Assembly (NCBI RefSeq): GCF_002847825.1
Contig: NZ_PKIZ01000008.1
Coordinates: forward strand, 46,507-110,506
Reading direction: 5' to 3'
Length of the DNA stretch: 64,000 bases
Origin: Kytococcus schroeteri
GTDB taxonomy: Bacteria > Actinomycetota > Actinomycetes > Actinomycetales > Dermatophilaceae
Each line of letters starts with the position of its first letter. Position 1 is the stretch's first letter. A model generated the notes under the pieces. It saw only the letters and a list, made by a program, of their open reading frames with translations, did not search any database and was not told the DNA's origin. The position numbers were made by a program, and so were the translations under genes. This document shows positions 17,228 through 27,321 of this stretch, one piece after another.

Positions 17228-18043
17228 TCACTGTCCCGTCGTCTCGGCGGATGGTGCGGCGTGCTCGGTCGGCTGCACGGGGCCCGGCCCGGTGAGCACG
17301 AGGTCGGGGTCCAGGTGGCGCACCGACCGCACCTGCCGATCGGTGTGCCACTGCAGGTGCGCGGTGACCAGCTCCTGCACCTCGCGGCGCCGGGAGGCGG
17401 CCCCCTCGGTCCCCAGGACCTCGCGCACGGTACTCCAGTGCGACTCCCCCAGGGCGTCCAGCAGGCGGATGCTGTCGGGGTGCGGCGCCCAGGCGCCGGC
17501 CCGCCGGCAGGAGGGGCAGACCACACCCCCCGCGGCAACGTGCACCCCGCGGTGGGGGCCGGGCGCACCGCAGGCGGCGCAGTCGCGCGTGGCCATGGGC
17601 CAGCCGGCCACCGCCATGGCACGCAGCAGGTAGGCGTCCATGAGCACGTCCGCCGGCCACTGCCCGGCCGCGAGGGCCGAGAGGGCCCCGGCGAGCAGCC
17701 GGAACTGCGGCGGGTTGGGCTCTCCCTCGTCCAGCAGGCTGTCGGCGGTCTCGCACATCACCTGGGCGCACACCCACCCCGCGTAGTCGCGGGAGATCGC
17801 CTCGCCGTAGGTGGCCATGGACTCGGCCTGGGTGATGGTGTCCAGGCTGCGCCCCTCGTAGCACTGGACGTCCACCACCATCGCGGGCTCGAGGCGGGCC
17901 CCGAAGCGCGACCGGGTGCGGCGCACCCCCTTGGCCACGGCACGCACCTTGCCGCGCTGGTGCCCCAGCATCGTGACGATGCGGTCGGCCTCCCCCAGCG
18001 GGTGGGTGCGCAGCACGATGGCGGCGTCGCGGTAGAGGGGCAT
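17228..18043 (-). CDS. recO: DNA repair protein RecO
   Basis: This 271-residue protein has an N-terminal OB fold ([27 protein letters not shown]) and a C-terminal helical domain with a four-cysteine zinc site (CAACG...CPSC, about residues 155-177). RecO loads RecA on SSB-coated DNA with RecR in the RecFOR pathway. CACAAT lies six bases before the ATG and may drive a leaderless transcript. uppS follows after one base. Confidence 0.94.
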   Translation of the reverse strand: MPLYRDAAIVLRTHPLGEADRIVTMLGHQRGKVRAVAKGVRRTRSRFGARLEPAMVVDVQCYEGRSLDTITQAESMATYGEAISRDYAGWVCAQVMCETADSLLDEGEPNPPQFRLLAGALSALAAGQWPADVLMDAYLLRAMAVAGWPMATRDCAACGAPGPHRGVHVAAGGVVCPSCRRAGAWAPHPDSIRLLDALGESHWSTVREVLGTEGAASRRREVQELVTAHLQWHTDRQVRSVRHLDPDLVLTGPGPVQPTEHAAPSAETTGQ

Positions 18044-18118
18044 CCCCCGATTGTGCCGTGGCCCGGCGGTGGTGCAGGCACCGGGACCGGTCCGGGCCCG
18101 GCGGTGGGCTGGCGAGCG

Positions 18119-18559
18119 TCAGGCGGTGTCCCACCAGGTGGCCGCGGCGACAGCGGCCGCGACCAGTCCGCCCAGCACCACCTGAGCCACGCTGTGTCGC
18201 CCGCGCCGCACCCGCGCCCACGCGACGACGGGGACCAGCAACCCCAGCACCACACCGCAGAGGTGGGTGCCGGTGACCCACAGGGCCACCGCTCCGCCGG
18301 CCACCACACCGGTGTGGAAGGAGACCTTGTGCACCACGGTGACCAGGGCCAGCACCAGCAGGGCGGCCAGCATCGCCGCGAGCACACGGACCAGCGCGGC
18401 CGGGGCACCGGCCAGGTGCAGCAGGGCGAGCCCGACGGCCACACTCACCACCGCCGCAGCCAGGGGGACCAGGCGCTGCTCCCGCCGCACGATGTGCGCG
18501 TCGGCCACCCGCCCGGCTCGCCGATGCAGGCGGACCACACCCAGGGGCACGAGCACCAC
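18119..18559 (-). CDS. PAP2-superfamily membrane protein, N-terminally short
   Basis: This 146-residue membrane protein has about four helices. It resembles the C-terminal two thirds of the actinobacterial PAP2 phosphatase family: the block HIVRREQRLVPL, then VVHKVSFHTGVVAGG, then WARVRRGRHSVAQVVLGG, which corresponds to the SRxxxxxH...G active-site segment. Relatives have about 50 more N-terminal residues with one or two helices. Here an in-frame TGA upstream and the promoter of the divergent alkB-like gene leave no room for them. Start GTG 18559 is the first available. It may be truncated or nonfunctional. Confidence 0.6.
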   Translation of the reverse strand: MVLVPLGVVRLHRRAGRVADAHIVRREQRLVPLAAAVVSVAVGLALLHLAGAPAALVRVLAAMLAALLVLALVTVVHKVSFHTGVVAGGAVALWVTGTHLCGVVLGLLVPVVAWARVRRGRHSVAQVVLGGLVAAAVAAATWWDTA

Positions 18560-18629
18560 AGGTGGGTCGAGGGGCGGGGCACCTTCGCATGGTCGGGGAT
18601 CGGCGACCTCGCGGCTGGCTCAGGTGTTC

Positions 18630-18635
18630 TATCCT
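18630..18635 (+). promoter_or_regulatory. leaderless -10 element for alkB-like gene
   Basis: TATCCT is followed by six bases and the ATG at 18642, without a Shine-Dalgarno site. Confidence 0.6.
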
Positions 18636-18641
18636 GGTGGC

Positions 18642-19292
18642 ATGTCTGTACGCACGCTTGCCGTGGCCCCCGGGCAGGGGTCGCTCCTCGACCAGGTGGA
18701 CGACCTGGGCCTGCGCCCCCTGGGCCGGGCCGTGACGCGCCGCGTCCTCGACCACGGGGCCTGGGTCGACGTGCGGCCCGGCTGGGTGACCGGTTCCCGG
18801 ACGCTGCTGGAACACCTGCTGGACGCCGTGCCGTGGCAGGCCGAGCGGCGCCGCATGTACGACCGCGTGGTGGACACCCCACGCCTGCTGCGCTTCTACG
18901 CCGAGCACGAGCCGCTCCCCCACCCGCTGCTCGTCGCGGCGCGTGAGGCCCTCGACGCCCACTACGCCGCGGAGCCGGCCGCGGAGCCGTTCGCGACCGC
19001 GGGCCTGTGCCTCTACCGCGACGAGCACGACTCCGTGGCCTGGCACGGCGACCGCATCGGCCGCGGGGCCACGCACGACACGATGGTGGCCATCGTCTCG
19101 GTGGGCGCGCCACGGCGGCTGCTCCTGCGCCCGCGCGGCGGCGGGGCCTCGCTCACCCTGCCCGTCGGCCACGGCGACCTCGTGGTCATGGGTGGCTCCT
19201 GCCAGCGCACCTGGGAGCACGCCGTGCCCAAGGAGCGGCACCCCACCGGGCCGCGCGTCAGCATCCAGCTCCGGCCGCGCGGGGTGCGCTGA
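18642..19292 (+). CDS. AlkB-like 2-oxoglutarate/Fe(II) dioxygenase
   Basis: This 216-residue protein has the Fe(II) ligands HxD in VAWHGDRIGRG, the distal His in RTWEHAVPK, and the 2-oxoglutarate-binding arginines in GPRVSIQLRP. These define the AlkB family, which oxidatively removes 1-methyladenine and 3-methylcytosine from nucleic acids. LCLYRDEHDSVAWHGD matches the AlkB substrate loop. It is a single gene, divergent from the short PAP2 gene. DNA repair is the likely role; tRNA demethylation or hydroxylation is possible. Confidence 0.88.
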   Translation: MSVRTLAVAPGQGSLLDQVDDLGLRPLGRAVTRRVLDHGAWVDVRPGWVTGSRTLLEHLLDAVPWQAERRRMYDRVVDTPRLLRFYAEHEPLPHPLLVAAREALDAHYAAEPAAEPFATAGLCLYRDEHDSVAWHGDRIGRGATHDTMVAIVSVGAPRRLLLRPRGGGASLTLPVGHGDLVVMGGSCQRTWEHAVPKERHPTGPRVSIQLRPRGVR

Positions 19293-19293
19293 G

Positions 19294-19336
19294 CCGGCCC
19301 CGCCCCGAGAGGACGGTGGCCGGCCCGGCGGGGCGG
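19294..19336. terminator. probable terminator between alkB-like gene and era
   Basis: The gap between these convergent genes has two facing GC blocks (GCCGGCCCCGCC and GGCGGGGC) that can form a hairpin of about 8 bp. It is imperfect. Confidence 0.4.
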
Positions 19337-19337
19337 G

Positions 19338-20270
19338 TCAGAAACCCAGGCGCTGCAGCTGCTTGGGGTCGCGCTGCCAGTCCTTGGCCACCTTCACGTG
19401 CAGGTCCAGGTGCACGCGCTGGCCGAGCAGCTGCTCGATCTGCTCGCGGGCCGTGGTGCCCACCTCGCGCAGCCGCGACCCACCGCGGCCGATGATGATC
19501 GCCTTCTGGCTGGGGCGCTCCACGAAGACGTTGACGCGCACGTCCATGAGCGGCTTGTCCACCGGGCGGTCCTCGCGCGGCAGCATCTCCTCCACCACCA
19601 CGGCCAGGCTGTGCGGCAGCTCGTCGCGCACACCCTCCAGGGCCGCCTCGCGCACCAGCTCGGCCACCATGACGTCGGTGGGTTCGTCGGTGAGCACGTC
19701 GTCGGGGTACAGCGGCGGGGAGAGCGGCATCCGGTCGCCGATGAGCTCGCGCACCAGGTCGAGCTGCTCCCCGTTGACCGCCGAGCAGGGCACGATCTCG
19801 TCGAAGTCGCCCATCTGGTCGATGGCGATGAGGTGCTCGGCCAACTGGTCCCGGGAGACCAGGTCGGCCTTGGTGGCAATGGCGATCACCGGTGTCCGCC
19901 GGCCGCGGCGCACCTCGTCGAGCTCGGCCGCGATGAACTTGTCACCGGGCCCGGGTTTCTGGTCGGCGGGCATGCAGAAGCCGATGACGTCCACGTCCAG
20001 CAGCGTCTCGCGCACCACGTCGTTGAGCCGCTCGCCCAGCAGGGTGCGGGGCTTGTGGAGGCCGGGGGTGTCCACCACCACCAGCTGCCGCTTCGCGTCA
20101 CTGAGGATGCCGCGCACCGTGTGCCGCGTGGTCTGCGGCTTGTTGGAGGTGATGGCCACCTTCTGCCCCACCAGGGCGTTGGTCAGCGTGGACTTGCCGG
20201 CGTTCGGTCGGCCGACGAAGCACACGAAGCCCGCCCGGTAGTCCTCGGGGAAGTCGGGCGTGATCGTCAT
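19338..20270 (-). CDS. era: GTPase Era
   Basis: This 310-residue GTPase assists 30S assembly and 16S rRNA 3' maturation. G1 GRPNAGKST, G2 TTRHTVRG, G3 DTPGLH, G4 TKAD and G5 SAVNG are visible. The C-terminal KH domain contains the IIGRGGSRLREVGTTAR loop. It is the last gene of phoH-ybeY-CNNM-era, and its ATG overlaps the CNNM stop (ATGA). Confidence 0.97.
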   Translation of the reverse strand: MTITPDFPEDYRAGFVCFVGRPNAGKSTLTNALVGQKVAITSNKPQTTRHTVRGILSDAKRQLVVVDTPGLHKPRTLLGERLNDVVRETLLDVDVIGFCMPADQKPGPGDKFIAAELDEVRRGRRTPVIAIATKADLVSRDQLAEHLIAIDQMGDFDEIVPCSAVNGEQLDLVRELIGDRMPLSPPLYPDDVLTDEPTDVMVAELVREAALEGVRDELPHSLAVVVEEMLPREDRPVDKPLMDVRVNVFVERPSQKAIIIGRGGSRLREVGTTAREQIEQLLGQRVHLDLHVKVAKDWQRDPKQLQRLGF

Positions 20271-21676
20271 GGGTGCTCCTTGGCAGGCGGGGTGTCGGGG
20301 TCCATCATGCCCGGGCCCGCGGGCTCCGGGTCGAGCTCCGCGCCGGCGGGGTGGGCACCGGAGCCGGGGTCACCGGGCAGGTCGTCCCGGGCCTCCTCGG
20401 CGTCGCTGGCGTGGCCGACCCACTCGGCGATGACGGTGGCCACGCGGTGCCGACGGCCCGAGAGGCGCTCGGCGGTGAGGCGGATGCCGGCCACGTCGCC
20501 GGTGGAGCCCACGATCGGCACGCGGTCGGTCAGCTTGGCCAGCAGCCCGCCGACGGTCTCCACGTCCTCGGTGACCTCCTCGGAGAAGGACACCTCGAAG
20601 AGCTCGGCGAGGTCGTCCACGTCCATCGAGGCCGCGACGCGCCAGGTGCCGTCCTCGAGCTGCGTGGACTCCACGCTCTCGCGGTCGTGCTCGTCGGTGA
20701 TCTCCCCGACGATCTCCTCGAGGATGTCCTCGATCGACAGGATGCCGGCGGTGCCGCCGTACTCGTCGACGACCACCACCAGGTGCGTCTGGGAGACCTG
20801 CATCTCGCGCAGCAGCGCGTCCACACCCTTGCTGTCGGGCACGAAGGTCGCCTCGCGCATCACCTCGGCGGCGGTGACCTCCTCGCGGGCGGACGGGTCG
20901 GCGTTCACCCGCCGCACCACGTCCTTGAAGTGCACGATGCCGAGCACGTCGTCAGTGCCCCCCTCGCCCACCACGGGGATGCGACTGAAGCCCGACCGCA
21001 GCGCCAGGCTCATCACCTTGCGCAGCTGCTTGTGGCCCTCGATGACCACCATGTCCGTGCGGGGCACGAGCACGCGCCGCGCGGTGGTGTCACCGAGCTC
21101 GAAGATGGAGTGGATCATCTCCCGCTCCCCGGCCTCGATGACGGCGCTCTCGCCGGCCATGTCGACCATGTCGCGGAACTCGGCCTCGTTCTCGAAGGGG
21201 CCCTCGGCGAAGCCCTTGCCCGGGGTCACGGCGTTGCCCACCACGATCAGCGTCTTGGACAGCGGACCGAGCAGGTCGCGGGCGCGCGCCACGGCCGGGG
21301 CGGCGCGCAGGGCGATCGCCTCGGCGTTCTGACGCCCCAGGGTGCGCGGGGAGACCCCGAGCACCACGTAGGACACCACCGTCACCACCGCGATGGCCAC
21401 GGGGAGCTCCCACCCGGTGGCCAACCAGCGGTCGATGGCCACGGTGAACAGCACCGCCACGGCGCACTCCCCCAGCACGCGCAGGAAGGTGACCACGGAC
21501 ATGTGGGCAGCCGTGTCGTCCAGGATGCGGGCCAACGCGTCACCGCCGCGGCGGCCCTCCTGGGCCAGGGCCTCGGCGTGGCGCTTGCTCACGCGCTGCA
21601 GGGCCGTCTCGGCCATGGTCATGAGGTGGGTGAGGGCCACCAGCACCACGGCGGCCACCACCAACCACACGGTCAC
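20267..21676 (-). CDS. CNNM/CBS-domain membrane protein (HlyC/CorC family)
   Basis: This 469-residue protein has an N-terminal DUF21 region of about three helices (residues 1-120), two CBS repeats ([21 protein letters not shown] and [18 protein letters not shown], with [27 protein letters not shown]) and a C-terminal CorC_HlyC domain. Relatives affect Mg/Co efflux or homeostasis. The tail (last ~50 residues) is acidic and Pro-rich. GTG 21676 overlaps the ybeY stop by four bases and fixes the start. Its place between ybeY and era is standard in Actinobacteria. Confidence 0.92.
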   Translation of the reverse strand: MTVWLVVAAVVLVALTHLMTMAETALQRVSKRHAEALAQEGRRGGDALARILDDTAAHMSVVTFLRVLGECAVAVLFTVAIDRWLATGWELPVAIAVVTVVSYVVLGVSPRTLGRQNAEAIALRAAPAVARARDLLGPLSKTLIVVGNAVTPGKGFAEGPFENEAEFRDMVDMAGESAVIEAGEREMIHSIFELGDTTARRVLVPRTDMVVIEGHKQLRKVMSLALRSGFSRIPVVGEGGTDDVLGIVHFKDVVRRVNADPSAREEVTAAEVMREATFVPDSKGVDALLREMQVSQTHLVVVVDEYGGTAGILSIEDILEEIVGEITDEHDRESVESTQLEDGTWRVAASMDVDDLAELFEVSFSEEVTEDVETVGGLLAKLTDRVPIVGSTGDVAGIRLTAERLSGRRHRVATVIAEWVGHASDAEEARDDLPGDPGSGAHPAGAELDPEPAGPGMMDPDTPPAKEHP

Positions 21677-22172
21677 GAACGGTCCCCCGCACTGCCGGGG
21701 CGCGGGGCGGCGGTGGTGCTGCGGCCGGTGAGGGCCAGGTAGGAGGCGAGCAGCTCGGCCTGGAGGGCGAACATCTCGCGCTCCTCCTCGGGCTCGGCGT
21801 GGTCGTGGCCCAGCAGGTGCAGCACGCCGTGCACGGTGAGCATGAGCAGCTCGTCGCCCACGGGGTGGCCGAGCTTCTCCGCCTGCGCGGCGGCCACCTG
21901 GGGGCACAGGACGATGTCGCCGAGCACCCCAGGCTCGGACGGGCGCTCGGGTGTCCCGGGGCGCAACTCGTCCATGGGGAAGCTCATGACGTCGGTGGGG
22001 CCGGCGAGGTCCATCCACTGCTCGTGGAGCACCTCGATGGCGGCGGGCTCCACGAACCGGATGCACAACTCGGCGGCCGGGTGCACGTGCAGGGCGTCCA
22101 TGGCGTGCTGGGCCGCGGCCTGCACGTCGGCGGGGTCGCAGCGGGGGTCGTCCTCGACGAGCACCTCGATGG

Positions 22173-22176
<4 letters not shown>
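21673..22176 (-). CDS. ybeY: rRNA maturation RNase YbeY
   Basis: This 167-residue zinc metallo-endoribonuclease acts in 16S rRNA 3'-end processing and ribosome quality control. The metal site is the [11 protein letters not shown] motif (three His) in the C-terminal half. ATG 22176 gives [10 protein letters not shown] and overlaps the phoH stop (ATGA). An upstream ATG in frame lies deep in phoH and was not used. Confidence 0.95.
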
Positions 22177-23222
<1,046 letters not shown>

Positions 23223-23264
23223 CGTGGCCCCGAGTCTAGGCGGTGCCCCCGACGACCGAGCAGG

Positions 23265-24764
23265 TCACCGGGAGAGGTCGGCCTGCTCGGGCGCCACCGG
23301 CCGCGAGCCGGTGACCAGGCGGTGCACCAGCCACACACCCAGGAAGAGCGGCAGGCCCAGGTAGGTGGTCAGCAGGCCGAGCAGGCTCTCGGTGCCGAAG
23401 CCGTCGACGCGGATGTCGTCGAAGATGGTCCATCCCTGGCCCACGACCACCACGGCGCACATCGCCAGGGCCACCAGCGGGCCCACCGGGAAGGCCCAGG
23501 CGCGGTACGGCAGGTCGCGGGGGTCGCCGCCCTGCGCCACGTAGGCGCGGCGGAAGCGGTAGTGGCACCAGGCGATGCCCATCCAGGTGATGAAGCCGGC
23601 CAGACCCGAGGCGCTCACGAGCCAGGTGTAGGCCTGCCCCTCGCCCACGAGGCTGGTGAGGAAGCACAGGGCGCCCACGGCGGCGGTCACCAGCAGGGCG
23701 GCCACCGGCACGCCACGGCGGTTCACGCCGCCGAGGAGGGACGGGGCCTTCCCGGAACGCGCCAGGCCGTAGAGCATGCGGGTGGAGGAGTACATCCCGG
23801 CGTTGCCCGCCGAGAGGATGGCCACGAGGATCACCGCGTTCATGATGTCGCCGGCGTAGGGGATGCCGGCCTCGCCGAAGACGAGGGTGAACGGCGCGAT
23901 GGAGATGTCCTCGCTCTCGCTGGCGTTGAGCAGGCGGGCGTCGTCGTAGGGCAGCAGGAAGCCGATGACCGCGATGGCGCCGATGTAGAAGAGCATGATG
24001 CGGAAGAAGACCGAGCGGATGGCCTTGGGGATGGTCTTCTCCGGCTCGTCGGCCTCACCGGCGGCCACACCGACCATCTCGGTGCCCTGGAACGAGAACC
24101 CGGCGATCATGAAGATGCTCAGCATGCCGGCCAGGCCGCCCACGAAGGGGGCCTCGCCCCGGGTCCAGTTGCTGGTGCCCGGGGAGCCGTCGCCCAGCAC
24201 GCCGGCGATCATGAGCACGCCCACCACGAGGAACACCAGCACGGCGATGACCTTGATGGACGAGAAGAGGAACTCCCCCTCACCGAAGGCTCGCACGGTG
24301 ACGATGTTGAGCAGCAGCAGCACCCCGAGGAAGGCCGCCGACCAGATCCACCCCGGCACGTCGGGGAACCAGTAGCCCATGACCATCTCGGCGGCCACCA
24401 GCTCCACGGCCACGGTGATGGCCCAGTTGAACCAGTAGTTCCACCCGGTGGCGAAGCCGAACGAGGGGCTCACGAAGCGTGTGCCGTAGGCCTCGAAGGA
24501 GCTGGCCAGAGGCAGGTAGGTGGCCATCTCGCCCAGGCTCTGCATGAGCAGGAAGACCATGACGCCGATGGCCGCGTAGGCCAGCAGGGCGCCCCCGGGC
24601 CCGGCCGTGCTGATGGTGGCGCCCGAGGCCACGAACAGTCCGGTGCCGATGGCGCCACCCAGCGCGATCATGTTGAGGTGGCGCGCGCTCAGCTTGCGCT
24701 GGAGCTGCTCCTCGGCCCGCCCGTCGGTGACGGCGGGTTCGGTGGGTGGGGCGACGGTGGCCAT
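23265..24764 (-). CDS. amino-acid permease (APC superfamily, LysP/AAT-like)
   Basis: This 499-residue transporter has twelve predicted helices. It opens with the APC signature LSARHLNMIALGGAIGTGLFVASGATISTAGPGGALLAYAAIG. FSFQGTEMVGVAAGEADEPEKTIPKAI is the conserved helix 6-7 region of the amino-acid transporter family that includes LysP, GabP and AroP. LysP-like length and sequence suggest a basic amino acid, but this is not proved. ATG 24764 follows AAGGA by 5 bases; an ATG at 24791 is an alternative. A TAGGTT -10 about 27 bases before the second ATG fits a short leader. Confidence 0.88.
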   Translation of the reverse strand: MATVAPPTEPAVTDGRAEEQLQRKLSARHLNMIALGGAIGTGLFVASGATISTAGPGGALLAYAAIGVMVFLLMQSLGEMATYLPLASSFEAYGTRFVSPSFGFATGWNYWFNWAITVAVELVAAEMVMGYWFPDVPGWIWSAAFLGVLLLLNIVTVRAFGEGEFLFSSIKVIAVLVFLVVGVLMIAGVLGDGSPGTSNWTRGEAPFVGGLAGMLSIFMIAGFSFQGTEMVGVAAGEADEPEKTIPKAIRSVFFRIMLFYIGAIAVIGFLLPYDDARLLNASESEDISIAPFTLVFGEAGIPYAGDIMNAVILVAILSAGNAGMYSSTRMLYGLARSGKAPSLLGGVNRRGVPVAALLVTAAVGALCFLTSLVGEGQAYTWLVSASGLAGFITWMGIAWCHYRFRRAYVAQGGDPRDLPYRAWAFPVGPLVALAMCAVVVVGQGWTIFDDIRVDGFGTESLLGLLTTYLGLPLFLGVWLVHRLVTGSRPVAPEQADLSR

Positions 24765-24856
24765 GGGGGTCCTTGCGGGGAGGGGGGTCATGGGTGGCCG
24801 GAACCTAGCACGCGCCCAGCCGATTTCCCGGGGGTTCCGGCGAGTGGGCCGGCAAC

Positions 24857-24900
24857 GGGAAGGCCTGCGGCCCGGCGGGCGGTTCACCGCAGGCCTTCCC
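24857..24900 (-). terminator. terminator after the HIT gene
   Basis: A perfect 14-bp stem (GGGAAGGCCTGCGG and complement) with a 16-base loop lies between the HIT stop and the permease promoter. Confidence 0.8.
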
Positions 24901-24935
24901 GTCAGCCCGGCCTCTGGGGCATGACGCAGGTCACC

Positions 24936-25283
24936 TCAGCCGGGCGGCCACTGCAGCTGGCGCCCCCCGATGACGTGCAGGTGCACGTGGTCGACCGACT
25001 GCTGCCCGTGCTCACCGGTGTTGGCCACCACGCGGTAGCCGTCCTCGGCGAGCCCCTCCTGCTCGGCCACCTTGGCCACGGTCTGCAGCAGGTCGGTGGC
25101 GGCGGCCGGGTCGTCCACGGCCACGGCGGCGAGATTGCGGTGGTGGTCGCGCGGCACCACCAGCACGTGGGTGGGGGCCTGCGGGTCGATGTCGCGGAAG
25201 GCCAGCGAGCGGTCGGACTCCACGACGACGTCACCGGGGACCTCCCCGACGACGATCTTGCAGAACAGGCAGTCGGTGCTCAT
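24936..25283 (-). CDS. HIT family protein (HINT-like)
   Basis: This 115-residue protein opens STDCLFCKIVVGEVP and has the histidine triad HVHLHVIGG near its end, plus DIDPQAPTHVLVVPRDHH. HINT enzymes hydrolyse purine nucleoside phosphoramidates such as aminoacyl-adenylates. ATG 25283 was chosen because TAGGGT lies 7 bases upstream and homologues begin here. The gene is divergent from the sigma factor. Confidence 0.93.
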   Translation of the reverse strand: MSTDCLFCKIVVGEVPGDVVVESDRSLAFRDIDPQAPTHVLVVPRDHHRNLAAVAVDDPAAATDLLQTVAKVAEQEGLAEDGYRVVANTGEHGQQSVDHVHLHVIGGRQLQWPPG

Positions 25284-25290
25284 GCGCGTC

Positions 25291-25296
25291 ACCCTA
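25291..25296 (-). promoter_or_regulatory. leaderless -10 element for HIT gene
   Basis: TAGGGT on the minus strand is followed by 7 bases and the ATG. Confidence 0.6.
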
Positions 25297-25334
25297 GCCC
25301 CGGCAGCCGGCGTCGGCCTGCCGTCGGCCCTGCG

Positions 25335-25340
25335 TAGCAT
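25335..25340 (+). promoter_or_regulatory. leaderless -10 element for ECF sigma gene
   Basis: TAGCAT is followed by 7 bases and the ATG at 25348. Confidence 0.55.
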
Positions 25341-25347
25341 GCCGTGC

Positions 25348-25974
25348 ATGGACCCCCGGAGCGCCCTGCAGTCGGCCCTGGCCGCCGGCGACTCGCTGCG
25401 GGCTCGTCAGCTGCTCGCGGATGCGGGCCCGGACGGGCGCGAGGCCCTGTGGTCGGTCCTGGCGTCGGCCGCGAGCGGCGGCTCGACCAGCGGCCGGGAG
25501 CTCCTGCTCGAGCAGCTCTCCGCCTCCGGCGTGGTCCACAGGTTCGTCGCCTCCCGCCTGCTCGACGAGGCCTCGGTCGACGACGTGGTCCAGGAGACCC
25601 TGATCTCCGTGGCCAACTCGGTGGACTCGTTCAGGGGCGGGGCGGCCGTCACCACCTGGGTGGCCTCCATCGCCCACCGGCGGGTCGTCGACCACCTGCG
25701 TCGCCGGCGCGAGGCCGTGCAGCTGCCGGCGGACGTGGCCTCCCCGGGAGCCCGGCTCAGCTCGCAGGTCGCCACCCGCGAGGCCCTCGACGGTGCGCTC
25801 CGCGAGCTTCCCCCGCCCTACCGCGAGGTGGTCGTGCTCCGCGAGGTGCGGGGCCTCAGCTACGCCGAGATCGCCGACCACCTCGAGCGCCCCCTCGGCA
25901 CGGTCAAGGCTCAGGTGGCGCGAGGTCGGGCGCTGGCCGCCCATGCCCTCCGCGAGGGGCAGGTCCACCGGTGA
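25348..25974 (+). CDS. ECF-type RNA polymerase sigma factor
   Basis: This 208-residue protein has a ~40-residue N-terminal helical extension followed by sigma region 2 (SVDDVVQETLISVANSVDSFRG...VTTWVASIAHRRVVDHLRRRR) and region 4 (LRELPPPYREVVVLREVRGLSYAEIADHLERPLGTVKAQVARGRA). No classic zinc anti-sigma gene is adjacent. Instead a Ser/Thr kinase starts inside its stop codon (GTGA), as in the ECF groups thought to be controlled by phosphorylation. The target promoters are not known. Confidence 0.9.
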   Translation: MDPRSALQSALAAGDSLRARQLLADAGPDGREALWSVLASAASGGSTSGRELLLEQLSASGVVHRFVASRLLDEASVDDVVQETLISVANSVDSFRGGAAVTTWVASIAHRRVVDHLRRRREAVQLPADVASPGARLSSQVATREALDGALRELPPPYREVVVLREVRGLSYAEIADHLERPLGTVKAQVARGRALAAHALREGQVHR

Positions 25975-27179
25975 GCCGTCACCGGGTGGGCCGCCTCCAC
26001 CTCCAGGAGGTGCTGGGGGTGGGCTCCTTCGCCACGGTGCACCGTGCCCACGACCCGGTGCTGGACGACACCGTGGTGGTCAAGGTGCTGGCCGAGAACC
26101 ACAGCCTCAACCCCGACGTCCGGGAGCGCTTCATCACCGAGGGGCGGCTCCAGCGACGGATCCGCAGCGAGCACGTGGTCGGCGTGCACGACCTCGGGGA
26201 GACCGACCACCAGCAGCCGTACCTCGTGCTCGAGGAGGCCGACCGGGGCAGTCTGGGCGCCCGGGTCGAGGCGCGACGGCGAGCCGGGTGGAGCGCCTCG
26301 ACCGACGACCTGCTGGTGGTGGCCCGCGACCTGGCGGCCGCCCTCGGGGCCGTCCACGCCGCGCGGGTGGTGCACCGCGACCTCAGTCCGGCCAACGTGC
26401 TGCTGCGCTCGTGGCCGGCGGACCGGCCCGGGGCGGGGGCACGGCACCGCCAGGGCCCGCCCCGCGCCACGCTGCTGGAGCCCGACGAGCGCCTGCTCCT
26501 GTCCGACCTCGGCCTGTGCAAGGACCTGGCGGTCAACTCCGGCCTCACCGTGGGCGTGGGAACCCGGGGGTTCCGCGCCCCGGAGATGGACGCCCCGGCG
26601 GGGGTGGTGGACCACCGCACGGACCTCTGGTCCCTCTCAGCCCTGGTCACGTGGGTGGCGGGCGACGCCGAGCTGCCGCAGCCCGTCGTCGCCGCCCTGC
26701 GCCGGGGGTGCGCAACCGACCCCGACGACCGTCCGGCTGACGTGCAGGAGTGGCTGCGGGAGCTCGAGACCGCCCTCGCGCCCCGCACGACGCCCTCCCC
26801 CACCCCACCCGCACCCGAGGGTGCCAGCCGCCGGGAGCTGCTGCGCGGGCTGGTCCCGGCGGGAGCCGGGGTCGTGGGGGCCGTGGCCGGCGCCGTGCTG
26901 TGGCCGCGCCTCACACAGCCCGGGGACACCCACGGGGCCGCGCGCGTGGAGGTCTCCGGCCCCGCGGAGGTGGCGGTCGGTGAGCGGGCCGCGTTCGTCC
27001 TCGACCACTCCGACGTCACCTCGTGGGTGTGGGAGCTGCCCGACGGCCGCTTCGTCAGCGGCCGCCGCAGGGTGGTGCTCACCCCCCGGGGTGCCGGACG
27101 CGCGCGGGTGGTGGTGAGGGCCACCACCACCGACGGAGCACCGCTCGTGACCACGCACCACCTGCGCGTGACCCCCTGA
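25971..27179 (+). CDS. transmembrane Ser/Thr protein kinase with PKD-like ectodomain
   Basis: This 402-residue Hanks-type kinase has the Gly loop GVGSFATVH, the VAIK-type Lys in VVVKVL, the helix-C Glu in FITEGRLQRR, catalytic HRDLSPANVLL, a DLG in place of DFG (LLLSDLGLCKD), and GTRGFRAPEMD. An Arg/Pro/Gly-rich insert of about 30 residues separates HRD from DLG. A single helix (GLVPAGAGVVGAVAGAVLW, about 303-321) is followed by an ~80-residue extracellular beta domain with the PKD-like phrase VTSWVWELPDGR. It is coupled to the sigma gene and likely regulates it. Confidence 0.9.
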   Translation: MSRHRVGRLHLQEVLGVGSFATVHRAHDPVLDDTVVVKVLAENHSLNPDVRERFITEGRLQRRIRSEHVVGVHDLGETDHQQPYLVLEEADRGSLGARVEARRRAGWSASTDDLLVVARDLAAALGAVHAARVVHRDLSPANVLLRSWPADRPGAGARHRQGPPRATLLEPDERLLLSDLGLCKDLAVNSGLTVGVGTRGFRAPEMDAPAGVVDHRTDLWSLSALVTWVAGDAELPQPVVAALRRGCATDPDDRPADVQEWLRELETALAPRTTPSPTPPAPEGASRRELLRGLVPAGAGVVGAVAGAVLWPRLTQPGDTHGAARVEVSGPAEVAVGERAAFVLDHSDVTSWVWELPDGRFVSGRRRVVLTPRGAGRARVVVRATTTDGAPLVTTHHLRVTP

Positions 27180-27190
27180 GCCCCTCCCCC

Positions 27191-27229
27191 CCCGGGGTGG
27201 CAGTGGCGCGACGGGGGTCCCACCCCGGG
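27191..27229 (+). terminator. terminator after the kinase gene
   Basis: A 10-bp GC stem (CCCGGGGTGG and complement) with a 19-base loop lies 11 bases past the kinase stop. Confidence 0.6.
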
Positions 27230-27321
27230 CGGAGATCCGGGCAGCGTGCAACCTTTCCCCGTGAGCACACGACCAACGGGCACACACCCCCTCGGGGGAC
27301 CCACCACGAAGGAGACCCGCC

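Noticed and set aside
24765..24856. Lysine riboswitch before the amino-acid permease
   Set aside because: The leader is only about 30 bases and shows no riboswitch core.
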